This document shows, in pieces, positions 16,407-27,315 of a stretch of DNA of 64,000 bases. Under the pieces are notes generated by a model that had not been told where the DNA came from, did not search any database, and worked only from the letters and a program-made list of their open reading frames with translations. The stretch comes from CAYNRE01 sp964399535 (GTDB lineage: Bacteria > Planctomycetota > Planctomycetia > Pirellulales > CAYNRE01), in contig CAYNRE010000070.1 of assembly GCA_964399535.1 (NCBI GenBank), positions 496,001 through 560,000 of the forward strand, given 5' to 3'. The stretch's first letter is position 1, and each line of letters opens with the position of its first letter. Position numbers and translations under genes: made by a program.

Positions 16407-16663
16407 TCAGTAGCCCAGCGTCTGTGAGAGAATTTTGGGGCTTGTTTCGTTCGCGTGTTGGGGCAGAAGGAGGAGCGCAGCCCCGACCGGAGGCTCAACA
16501 CGCGAGGCGGTGGGGAAGACCCCGGCCTGTAGATCTACCAACTTCGCTGCGTACGCCGCAGAGGTTTGCCAGCCCAAGCCAGAGGTTTGCCAGCCCAAGC
16601 CGCCGTGGGGCCGGCGATGATTGTACTCCAAAGGCCACTCGTCTAGCACGTAACGGGCTTCGG
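16407..16663 (-). mobile_element. IS3-family transposase (OrfB) C-terminal remnant
   Basis: The reverse strand reads RYVLDEWPLEYNHRRPHGGL and then GWQTS with AAYAAKL, the end of IS3-type OrfB transposases (W-x-x-x-YN-x-x-RPH-x-x-LG-x-x-TPA). An in-frame TAG sits just upstream of the conserved part, and the catalytic DDE core is missing. A perfect tandem duplication of 21 bases (16560-16580 and 16581-16601) repeats the GLGWQTS segment. It is dead, with no terminal inverted repeats identified. Between here and 16976 no gene is seen. Confidence 0.75.
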
Positions 16664-16976
16664 AATCCCTCTAGCCGACATTCCGCAGGCGGGTTGAGCC
16701 TGGAACGGAACCAGGATCGGTTTGGCTATGATTGTAACAACACGGCGCGCTTCCGTGTCGACCGCGCGGTGAATGCTTCCGCATTTCTTCGGCGGGGTGG
16801 CATGCTCATTCAGTAGACGCGATCAGATTGGGTGCCATGCCCGCGGGCGGGCGCCGCCGCCGGCTTGCCCAGCAGCGCTCTGGCTGGGTTCAAGAACCGG
16901 CCCTGCCAATCGGTCGATACCGAAGCCGAATTAGGCAGCCCGTGGCGCGCACGTCTGGGTGGCTGCCCCCGACCGG

Positions 16977-17582
16977 CTAATCGGCCCCGATCAGCGGGTG
17001 GCGCGGGGCGGCCTCGCGCGGAAGGACCCCGGAGACCCGAGGGTCGATATCGACTTCCACCTCCAGCCGGTACGGGGTAAAGCCGTGCTTGCGGTAAAAC
17101 GCCACCGCCCCGGGGTGGTCGAGCGTGCACGTATGCAGCCAGAACCGACGGATCGGCCGCGACCAGGCCCGCTGAATGGCGCGATTCATCAGCCAGGTGC
17201 CGGCGCCCGAACCGACGAGCTGCTCGCTGACGCCCAGGAACGCCAGTTCGCACTGGCCCGGCTGGCGAAAATCCAGCTCGAGCAGGCCCTCGGCCTGGCC
17301 ATCGACCCGTAGGATCGAGACCTCCACGTCGGGGTGCTCGACAATCGCCGCCACGGCCTCGCGGCCGAGCTTGAGCCGCGAGAACCAAAGCCACGACTGG
17401 CCCACGCGGCGGAACAGCGCCTGGTACTCGGCCACGTCGGGCCGGGGCCACGGTTCGAGCTGCCAGAGGCTGCCCTCAACTTCCGGGCGGGGCTCGGGCG
17501 GGGCCAACATTTCCAGGTGCGTGACCACCGCCGCGATATGGCCGGGCGGGATTTCGTAAAAGCCGGGGTTCAAACTCGGCAT
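16977..17582 (-). CDS. GNAT-family N-acetyltransferase
   Basis: This encodes 201 residues from the ATG at 17582 (MPSLNPGFYEIPPGHIAAVV), chosen over an ATG 129 nt upstream that lies in poorly coding sequence. The acetyl-CoA-binding motif A is visible as ELAFLGVSEQLVGSGAGTWL (Q/R-x-x-G-x-G/A pattern, here with S-x-G-A-G), followed by motif B with the family end WLHTCTLDHPGAVAFYRKHG and F-x-PY. This layout recalls the GNAT subgroup in which the catalytic region precedes a short beta C-terminus (YRLEVEVDIDPR). The substrate could be a small amine or a protein N-terminus. It lies 125 bp downstream of the redoxin/cytochrome gene on the same strand and may be co-transcribed with it. Confidence 0.85.
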   Translation of the reverse strand: MPSLNPGFYEIPPGHIAAVVTHLEMLAPPEPRPEVEGSLWQLEPWPRPDVAEYQALFRRVGQSWLWFSRLKLGREAVAAIVEHPDVEVSILRVDGQAEGLLELDFRQPGQCELAFLGVSEQLVGSGAGTWLMNRAIQRAWSRPIRRFWLHTCTLDHPGAVAFYRKHGFTPYRLEVEVDIDPRVSGVLPREAAPRHPLIGAD

Positions 17583-17707
17583 CTTGAGTCGGTCTACTTT
17601 CGTTGTGATTGCCAAACGAAACCGGTGAACACGGCTCCGGTTGCTCTCTGGGGGCTGCGCCAGAACGGACAACCGGGCTTTCGAAAGGTCGGGCTCTCGC
17701 CGGTTCG

Positions 17708-19720
17708 TCACTCAAACGGGTTCACAAACGGCTTGCCCCGCCGGCTCTCCATAAACTGCTTGATCAGCGCCGAGGCAATGGTCAGAAAATCGCTCGGCTT
17801 CTCCAGCGCCACCTGGATGCCCGCCAGGCACATTTCGTTGTGCGATTGCGACCCATACTGCACCACCCGCGGCGGAAGGTGGGGGTTGGCCGGGTTATCG
17901 GCCGTGTTGTCGTAATGCGCTTCGACCGTGAGCAGCGTTCCCGTGGGGAGCGCCACCGGCTCGAGACAGCGGTACTGGTCCTGCCAGTTGAAATCCCAAT
18001 CGTCGACCTCAAGCAATTCCAGCGGCATGCCCGCGTCAGGCGGTTCGGCCCGAATCGACATCCGGCGCCCCAGGTAGTGCATGTGCGGTGCGTAGCCGAT
18101 GACCCGCACCGGCACGGGCAAGCGAAACGAGGCGGTCACCACGTGGTCGGCCTGGCCGGGCGGAATCTCGATGTCGACATTGAACACCGGAATGGTGCTC
18201 ACGCTGGCCAGCCCGCTGGGGTTCTTGGCGAAGTGCAGCCCCACGCGCGAGCGGTCGCGCTCGGGCCGGCCCGTGGGGGTGTAATGCATTTGCAGGGCTA
18301 CCACCGTGCCGGGGCGAAAGGCCACGCCGGTTCCCTCGGGCAAGCGATTGGGCCCCACGCCGGGGGCCCAACTGCCCAGGTAACCGGTGGGCAGAAACCC
18401 GGGGCCGCCAAAACTTTCGTAGCCCGGCCCGGGGTCGCGGGCATCGAGCTTGGCGGCCGCCCCGGTGTTGTCGAGAAACATAATGGCGTGGTGCACGACT
18501 TGAGAGTTTCCGGCCTGAAACTCAAAGGCCGTCACCATCGGTTCGCCCGAGAGCGCAACCGGCAGGGCGAACCAGCGAAACACGTTGGCCCCGTCGGCGG
18601 GAATTTCGAGCGGCTCGGGCATTTCGAGCACCAGGTCGGGTGTGCCCAGGCGCCACTCGGCGCTAGCCTGCGGCAGGGGAGGAGCGTCTTCCTCAGGTCC
18701 GGGCGGCGCGCCGCCGGCGGCCCAACGCACAAGCAGCTCGATCTCGGCCGTGGACAAGCGCCGCTGGCCAGCAAACCGGCCGTGGCCAGGCACGGCTTTC
18801 CAAGGGGGCATGAGCCGCCGCGAAACCACCTCGACTAATTGCTGGGATCGCTGCGCGGCGTCGTCGTAGCTCACCAGCGCGAACGGGGCCACCTCGCCCG
18901 GTCGATGACAGGCGGCGCAGTGTTGTGCCAGCAGTGGAGCCACGTCGCGATGGTACGTGGGGGGCCGGGCCGCCGCCGTGGAAGTGATCGCCTCGAATCG
19001 GCAGCCGACCGGGGGCGCCGTTTCAGGGGCCGCCTGGCCCGCCAGGCAAGCGGCGACCGAGTCGCGCAGCTCGCGATGCTGGGTCACGGCGCGCGGTTGA
19101 CCCAGGTCGGCAAACCGGTCGTCGATACGGCCGCGGTAAACCAAAACGCCGCTGGGATGCGCAACGAAAGCCTCGGGCGTATGCGTCGGCGATAGCCGGC
19201 GGGCGATGAGCAGCGAGGCGTCGAACAAGACTGGGAAATTCGGCTGAAATTCGGCGACGAATCGCTGGGCATCGCCACGCCCAAGGTGTGGCTCGCTCAA
19301 CACCCCGTAAAACTCCACTCCCTGGCCGGCAAACTCGTCGACCAGCCGATTGAGTTCGGGAATGTATTTGCGAGCGATCGGGCACTGACTGCCCAGCACC
19401 ACCAAGACCACGCCCCGGGAGCCCGGCACCTGGCCGGGCGTGTGCGGTTGTCCGGCAACCGAGAGCGCGTGAAGCGGCTCGGCGTCGGTCCAGAGTTGGG
19501 TTGGCCCCAGCGGCCGTAGTTCTTCGAAGGCCGCCGCGACCGCGCAAAACTGCGTGAGTAGCAGGCCCACGGCAATGGCCAAGCCAAACGAAATTGCGGA
19601 ACTCGGCCGGGCCGCTCGGGGCACCTGGTAAGCCGGTCGAGGGAAACAATCGACGGCCGCCCGGCAACACCGCTCGAGAGGCGGCTTTGTGATCCGATGC
19701 GATGCCTGCTGAGACGGCAT
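17708..19720 (-). CDS. Redoxin - cytochrome c - copper monooxygenase-like fusion protein
   Basis: This encodes 670 residues from the ATG at 19720; the frame is open further upstream, but that part has no coding character. A hydrophobic segment at about 45-65 acts as signal/anchor. Residues about 75-210 are a thioredoxin-fold redoxin domain (VVLVVLGSQCPIARKYIPEL, with a single Cys before Pro). A c-type heme motif CAACH follows at about residue 267 (HRDVAPLLAQHCAACHRPGE). Residues about 340-660 resemble the two beta domains of copper type II ascorbate-dependent monooxygenases (PHM/DBH-like), with the His ligand pair in VVHHAIMF, YAPHMHYLGR and a MHYTPTG segment. Planctomycetes carry several paralogs of this architecture, called 'redoxin domain-containing', of unknown substrate. 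It is predicted to be membrane-anchored and extracytoplasmic, passing electrons from heme to copper. Confidence 0.85.
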   Translation of the reverse strand: MPSQQASHRITKPPLERCCRAAVDCFPRPAYQVPRAARPSSAISFGLAIAVGLLLTQFCAVAAAFEELRPLGPTQLWTDAEPLHALSVAGQPHTPGQVPGSRGVVLVVLGSQCPIARKYIPELNRLVDEFAGQGVEFYGVLSEPHLGRGDAQRFVAEFQPNFPVLFDASLLIARRLSPTHTPEAFVAHPSGVLVYRGRIDDRFADLGQPRAVTQHRELRDSVAACLAGQAAPETAPPVGCRFEAITSTAAARPPTYHRDVAPLLAQHCAACHRPGEVAPFALVSYDDAAQRSQQLVEVVSRRLMPPWKAVPGHGRFAGQRRLSTAEIELLVRWAAGGAPPGPEEDAPPLPQASAEWRLGTPDLVLEMPEPLEIPADGANVFRWFALPVALSGEPMVTAFEFQAGNSQVVHHAIMFLDNTGAAAKLDARDPGPGYESFGGPGFLPTGYLGSWAPGVGPNRLPEGTGVAFRPGTVVALQMHYTPTGRPERDRSRVGLHFAKNPSGLASVSTIPVFNVDIEIPPGQADHVVTASFRLPVPVRVIGYAPHMHYLGRRMSIRAEPPDAGMPLELLEVDDWDFNWQDQYRCLEPVALPTGTLLTVEAHYDNTADNPANPHLPPRVVQYGSQSHNEMCLAGIQVALEKPSDFLTIASALIKQFMESRRGKPFVNPFE

Positions 19721-20389
19721 AACCCGATTCCCTATCTGCACTTGCAAAGCGATCCGCCCGCGGCGGAAAAGCCGGGGAGGATCGTGGCAATCTGGGGCAC
19801 GGCTAGGCAGGCGGATAGCGCCGCGGGACCAGCCGTGCGGCCCCCGAACGTACGCCGGCCCGATTATACGGCGGAGGGTGCGCCAGATCACCCTGGAGAG
19901 TGGATCGCTGGAGCGACGAACCGAAGTGTCCCGGGATGCGTACCGACTGTCTGGGTTGCGAAGCTGCTTCCTGGGCCCTTGAAATAACCGCTTGCGGACG
20001 GGTTGGTCGATGGCCCCGCCTCGGCGAGTCGGATCGTAGCTGGCCAGCGCCGGACGAGAACCGCGGGCGATCGGCGTTGGGCGGAAGCGAGTGGCCCCGG
20101 GGCGGGTGGTTTCCCGGGGGGATTTTAGAAAAAAATTGGAGCCCCTTGTCAGAACGTCCGACTGGTGTAGGATACGCCTACCGTCTGGCAGGAATGCGGA
20201 AGACGGGGCGAAATCGAGCGCGGTCTGCCGGAGGCAAGGAATCAAACGGGCCTCCTATCGACTGACGCGTATCGCAGTACGGGTTGCCGCTGGCGGCCCC
20301 AGGTTTTAGCCATCTGGCCAAGACTTGAAACTGCGAGCCCGAAACGATGTGGGGGAAGCTTCGTCGTTTGGGGTTGGAATGGATCGTGA

Positions 20390-20418
20390 TTGACAGCAAT
20401 CTATTGCATTGCTACGAT
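20390..20418 (+). promoter_or_regulatory. rRNA operon promoter
   Basis: TTGACA (20390-20395, perfect -35) is followed after exactly 17 bp by TACGAT (20413-20418, 4 of 6 to TATAAT). It is the only such pair in the A+T-rich patch upstream of 23S, about 540 bp before the mature 5' end. Its strength fits a stable-RNA promoter. Confidence 0.65.
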
Positions 20419-20554
20419 CACCGATTCCCGCGAATTTGGCAGCGGGCATGGCTCGAAGGCAGGCACGGGCGACGGACGCCGTGATGCTCGAGCGATGGCC
20501 GCTGCTAAATCAGCAGATGGCTCTGGGATGGCGAAAGCCATGCTGGGGCCAGTC

Positions 20555-20570
20555 GATCTTTGACAATTTG
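20555..20570 (+). promoter_or_regulatory. boxA-like antitermination site in the rRNA leader
   Basis: GATCTTTGACAATTTG resembles the boxA element of bacterial rRNA leaders (consensus around TGCTCTTTAACAAT), bound by NusB/NusE. It lies in the transcribed leader between the promoter and 23S. The rest of the leader (20419-20956) contains small hairpins, for example CCGAGGTTC...GAACCTTCGG near 20835-20860, and no gene or tRNA. Confidence 0.5.
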
Positions 20571-20956
20571 GGTGTGGTAGTGTGGCATCTCGAGTAGAGA
20601 TCCTGCCGCACGGGTGCCTGGCGCAAGTCGGGCGGTCCGGGCGGCGGAAATCTCTCACGGATCTGGATGCCCGCCGCGACGGGACAAACCTGGGGGTTCG
20701 CAAGAACCGTTGGGGATGTCTTGCCGAGGCGAGCAAGCCAGACGAGAGCGCGGATCAATCGTTACTAAAACCGAGCGGCCTGCCCGGCCAATGCTCGGTT
20801 TGCGTAGCTCACAACGATTCGACTGCCGAGGTTCGAATAGAACCTTCGGCGGCCGCCTTCGGAGCCAGGTTTTGCCTGGCGAGGTTGGCAGCGGTTTCTT
20901 GGGCCGCAGTTCCTTCGCAAGAGGGAATAGCGGTGCGAGGAGGGTTGGATCAATGT

Positions 20957-23860
<2,904 letters not shown>

Positions 23861-24056
23861 ACGTTGATCGAACGCTCCTGGCCCGCGCGGCCGTGGCTCG
23901 CCTATCCCAAGGCGCGCCGCGGATCCCCCTGGGCCCCAGCGGCGACCCTAGGTCGACCCCCTCACCGGGGTCGGCAATGCAGTCGCCGGCTCGAGCGCCA
24001 CACAACCCACACCCAAACCATTGGCTCGGCGGGGTTTTACCGCCCCCCGAGCCCTT

Positions 24057-24163
24057 TCCGGTGACCATATCAGAAAGGCCACACCCGTCTCCATCCCGAA
24101 CACGGTCGTTAAGCTTTCTGAGCCGATGGTAGTACCCAAAGTGCGAGAGTAGGTGTTGCCGGA
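24057..24163 (+). rRNA. rrf: 5S ribosomal RNA
   Basis: TCCGGTGACCATATCAGAAA at the 5' end, CCCGTCTCCATCCCGAACAC in loop A/helix III, GTTAAGCTTTCTGAGCCGAT and AGTGCGAGAGTAGGTGTTGC before the 3' end are all standard 5S elements. The 5' TCCGGTGAC pairs with the 3' GTTGCCGGA. It lies about 195 bp after 23S; the spacer (23861-24056) contains no tRNA. A terminator follows directly. Confidence 0.95.
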
Positions 24164-24175
24164 TTATTTATCGCT

Positions 24176-24214
24176 GAAAGCCTGGCGGGGCCTTGTGCTC
24201 CGCCAGGCTTTTTT
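24176..24214 (+). terminator. Rho-independent terminator of the rRNA operon
   Basis: AAAGCCTGGCGG (24177-24188) pairs with CCGCCAGGCTTT (24200-24211) around an 11-nt loop, followed by a run of six T (24209-24214), directly downstream of 5S. After it, 24215-24632 holds no gene that I can support. Confidence 0.9.
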
Positions 24215-24632
24215 CGTGCGCCCGCATCGCCCGCATCGCCGCTCGCCTCTCGGTGGCCAGGGAGAATCCTCCCGAAGAATCTCCAGCCACCCAGGGGGCG
24301 GGAAGCAACCGCCCCGCATCCAGACCACGCCGCGCAGGTGCCCCGCTCAGGGGACTAAGTCCCGCGCGGTCCAACCGTCCAGCGGACGAGCTGCCGCAAC
24401 CTCGGCGGGCCCGGCCAACGGCAAAGAAGTCAGCCAGTCGAGTGAGCCCGTCTTCCCAGGAGCCGGGTCCGGCCCGCGGCAAGCCGGCTGTCGACGATTT
24501 CGCTAGGCTGTCGAACGGCAAGAATGCGGTTGCGAGAAGGGCGAGGTAAGTCGTTATTCTGCGGCCGCTCGGAGCTAGACTCCGCACTTGGCGAGATTGA
24601 AGTAAGCCACGACGGTGTATTTCAACCGACGG

Positions 24633-25700
24633 TCAGCCGAACTCCAGCCAAGAGGGGGCGCCCAGCTCGTCGGCCAGGTGCTCGAGCCGACGCAGGACGG
24701 CATCGACCCGCTCGATCACCACGTCGCGGGCTTCGAACCGGCGGCCTTCTTCAAAGTGCCACCGCAGCCAGTGAATGCCGGCCAACAGTACCCCGCTGCG
24801 GTCGAACGCGGTCACCAGGAGCTGTTCGGCCGCCGACAACGGGCGCACCGCGCGATAGGCCGCCAGGCCCACGCGCCACAGGGCCGGGTCGTCGCCAGCC
24901 AGGCTGCCGAGCAGCCGGGCCAAATCGGTTGCCACGCTATCGGGTCGCATGGCACCGAAATCAACTAGCCCGCTCACGCGCGGCCCGGTGTACAACACAT
25001 GGTCGTGCCAAATGTCGCGCAGGCAAGGGACAACCGGGGCCGCTTTGCCGGCCGCCTCGTCGAGCAAATGCAGCACCGCGGGCGAAGTCCGGTAAAAGAG
25101 CCTCAGAAGCGGTTCGGCTCGCCGGGCCAGGTCGGGCCAGGTATCGGGCTCGATCGAGGCCGCCAGTCGTCCGATTCCGCCATCGAGCAGCCGCTTCAGT
25201 TCGTGCCGCCGCTCCAGTATTCCCGGCGAAAGCGTCGGCTGGGGGTGGGGCAGCGGAAAGCTAGCTCCGGCCAGGTGAAACTCGGCTAGGGCCTCGACGG
25301 CCGCCGCCAGCCGGGTGGGGGTGGGGTTGCGCTGAAAGTCGGCCTCGCCAGGCATCCAGGGGGAAAGTTCCCAGAGGTGGCCCCGGTGACGAACGTAGCC
25401 GGCATGGGTCTGGGTTTCGCACGGCACCGGCACCAGGTGAAACCCCTGCTGGTCCGCGTGCCACAACACGGCCTGGATGAATTCCAGCCGGTCGGGTGCC
25501 GGATGCTCGCTGGGCCAGCGGCGCAGGCAAAGGGGGCCGCTGGGGCTTTCAAGCTTCCAGAACCGGGCTCCGCTGAAGCCGCCGGCCGCCCCCAGGGGCT
25601 GTACCCGGTGAGGCTGCCGCTCGGACGGATAGGCCGCCAGGACGATTCCCACGTCGTCGGCCCCATCGTTCATCGGCGTTTGCGCAACATCAAGCGACAT
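24633..25700 (-). CDS. Aminoglycoside-phosphotransferase-like kinase (APH/choline kinase fold)
   Basis: This encodes 355 residues; the ATG at 25700 (MSLDVAQTPMNDGADD) or the one 24 nt later are the likely starts. The fold is that of the APH/homoserine kinase II superfamily: an N-terminal lobe with FWKLESPSGPLCLRRWPSEH (the Lys/Arg of the nucleotide-binding lobe), then the catalytic loop CLRDIWHDHVLYTG (H-x-D-x-x-x-x-N-like, with H-D and a His replacing the usual Asn) and the metal-binding VDFGAMRPDSVATDLARLLG (the D-F/W-G equivalent). Natural substrates in this superfamily include sugars, choline, homoserine and fructosamine; resistance is not implied. It is transcribed toward the rRNA operon terminator and stands alone. 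The residue changed in the catalytic loop makes the activity uncertain. Confidence 0.8.
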   Translation of the reverse strand: MSLDVAQTPMNDGADDVGIVLAAYPSERQPHRVQPLGAAGGFSGARFWKLESPSGPLCLRRWPSEHPAPDRLEFIQAVLWHADQQGFHLVPVPCETQTHAGYVRHRGHLWELSPWMPGEADFQRNPTPTRLAAAVEALAEFHLAGASFPLPHPQPTLSPGILERRHELKRLLDGGIGRLAASIEPDTWPDLARRAEPLLRLFYRTSPAVLHLLDEAAGKAAPVVPCLRDIWHDHVLYTGPRVSGLVDFGAMRPDSVATDLARLLGSLAGDDPALWRVGLAAYRAVRPLSAAEQLLVTAFDRSGVLLAGIHWLRWHFEEGRRFEARDVVIERVDAVLRRLEHLADELGAPSWLEFG

Positions 25701-26133
25701 GACCGGTTTCGCTCCCCCTTGCGTTCGACATCGGTTCCGGCCGCCGCGGTGGTTCAATGGGGCATGGGGCGCCGGTAAACCACCCCTGTTCAGCGTGGTC
25801 GCGAGGCATCCGGGGGCCGCATAAATCGCCCACCTTCGCCGCCAGCGCCGAATTGCCCGGTAAGCCTGTTCGGCAGCCACGCCGTGTTCGACAATCGCAT
25901 CGCCAAACGGGCTCGGAATCGAAGTCCGCGCGGGCCTCGAGAGCTAAGCGCCACTCGACCCGCTTTGCACTGGCCCCGGCCCCCGGCTATGTTCTACGAG
26001 GGGGTTCCGAAACAAGCAAACCTGGCCGCGCTTGCATGACGGACCGGTCGACCAAAGCGGCGACCCACCGCGAGGGCTCCCGAGGCTCGATAGGGCGACC
26101 TTTGGGCGAGTTCGGCTGGCAAGGACCGTGGCC
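25701..26133. other. Intergenic region with no gene seen
   Basis: This 430-bp divergent gap between the kinase and PII genes should hold both promoters. No convincing -35/-10 pair or operator palindrome was picked out. A GGGCGAGTTCGGCTGGCAAG stretch just before the PII gene carries its ribosome binding site (AAGGA, 26121-26125). Confidence 0.5.
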
Positions 26134-26481
26134 GTGAAACTACTGCTGGCAATCATCCAGCCCACCAAGCTCAACGCCGTCCGCGAAGCCTTGCAAAAGG
26201 TGGGGGTCACCCGCATGACGGTCTGCGATTCGCAGGGCTACGGCCGGCAGCGGGGACGGACCGAGATGTACCGCGGGCACGAGTACAAAACCAACCTGCT
26301 CCGCAAGATCGCCCTGGAAATCATGGTCAACGACGACTTCGTCGAGCGGACCATCGAGACGATTACCAGTGTCGCCCGGACTGGTCCCGAGGGTACGATC
26401 GGGGACGGAAAAATCTTCGTCCTGCCAGCCGAAGAAACGATTCGGCTCAGCGACAACAGCCGCGGCCCAGGCGCCATTTAG
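26134..26481 (+). CDS. PII nitrogen regulatory protein
   Basis: This encodes 115 residues from a GTG start (26134) with AAGGA 8 nt upstream; the residue count then matches E. coli GlnB position by position. MKLLLAIIQPTKLNAVREAL is the family N-terminus, the T-loop reads GYGRQRGRTEMYRGHEY with Tyr-51, the site of uridylylation in proteobacteria, conserved, and the B-loop TGPEGTIGDGKIFV binds ATP/2-oxoglutarate. PII trimers sense energy and 2-oxoglutarate and control ammonium transport and glutamine synthetase. No amtB, glnA or glnD lies nearby, so the gene name (glnB or glnK) is left open. The next gene, a receiver-like protein, follows on the same strand after 263 bp. Confidence 0.95.
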   Translation: MKLLLAIIQPTKLNAVREALQKVGVTRMTVCDSQGYGRQRGRTEMYRGHEYKTNLLRKIALEIMVNDDFVERTIETITSVARTGPEGTIGDGKIFVLPAEETIRLSDNSRGPGAI

Positions 26482-26744
26482 GCCAATCGCCAGGCGAACC
26501 CACCGGTCTGGGGCGAGCGGGGGGCGGGCACGAATCGCCCGAGCCGGCCAGGCGGCGGGGGACCGAGCCGTGAACTTGTGTCGTGATCCGTGGCCGCTAG
26601 TTTCCGCCCACCCAAGGGCCGTTGGGAACCTTTGGCCGGCACCCGGCAAACTGGCCCGGCAAACCGTTGGGGCAAACCGGGGGGCCCGCCCGGTCGACCG
26701 TTGACCGTGGCCTGCACACAATCCAGCACCAGGAAGGTGGCCCG

Positions 26745-27128
26745 TTGGGAAAAGTCGTTCTGCTTTCCGGCGATCTGATTGCCCGCGGTCCGCTGGAAAA
26801 CGCGGCCCGGCGGCTTGGGCTGGGCTGGGCCTGCGTGGCCACGGTCGAGGCACTGTTGGCTGAGCTCGAATCGGGCGGGGGCGAGGTGGTCGTGCTCGAC
26901 CTGGCGACCGGCGGCCTCGACGTCGGCGACCTGCTGGCGGCGCTGTTGAAACGGTCGGTCGTGCCGCCGGTAATCGCCTTCGGCCCCCATGTACACCGCG
27001 CTCGTCTGGAAACGGCACGCGCGGCCGGCTGCCGGGCCGTTTATTCGCGGGGCGAAATGCTCACCCAGAGCGAGGAGCTCTTGCGGGCTTTCGTCACGGC
27101 CGATGGCCCGATTCCGCCGGCGCCCTAG
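26745..27128 (+). CDS. Receiver-like (CheY-fold) protein, probably degenerate
   Basis: This encodes 127 residues from a TTG codon (LGKVVLLSGDLIARG), selected because AGGAAGG lies 7 nt upstream and the fold begins immediately. The pattern of beta strands and helices is that of a response-regulator receiver: VVLLSGDL (beta 1), EVVVLDLATGG (beta 3 with an Asp at the phosphorylation position), PVIAFGPHVHRARLETAR (beta 4/helix 4) and CRAVYSRGE (beta 5, where the usual Lys is missing). The acidic pair at the end of beta 1 is reduced to one Asp, so phosphorylation is doubtful. No output domain is present. It could be a stand-alone regulator or a protein-interaction module. The non-ATG start makes the 5' end uncertain. 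Confidence 0.65.
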   Translation: MGKVVLLSGDLIARGPLENAARRLGLGWACVATVEALLAELESGGGEVVVLDLATGGLDVGDLLAALLKRSVVPPVIAFGPHVHRARLETARAAGCRAVYSRGEMLTQSEELLRAFVTADGPIPPAP

Positions 27129-27315
27129 TCGCCAGCCAGCAAGGGCAGGGGGGGTGCCACGCCCGGCGCGGCTGCGTAATTGCAAGGCCGGCCGCCTGCT
27201 GGGGGTGAGGGCAACCAACCGCTTGTCTCGCAAGGCTTTGCCGCGATTGCGGCCATCGTTATACTCTACCGGTAGCGACGGAGTCGTTTCGAGGGTCTGC
27301 CAGGAACCACTTTTC

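Noticed and set aside
20419..20956. A tRNA in the rRNA leader
   Set aside because: A GGTTCGAAT string occurs, but no acceptor, D or anticodon arm can be built around it.
24633..25700. Aminoglycoside resistance gene
   Set aside because: The fold is APH-like, but the superfamily mostly phosphorylates metabolites, the catalytic loop is altered and no mobile context is present.
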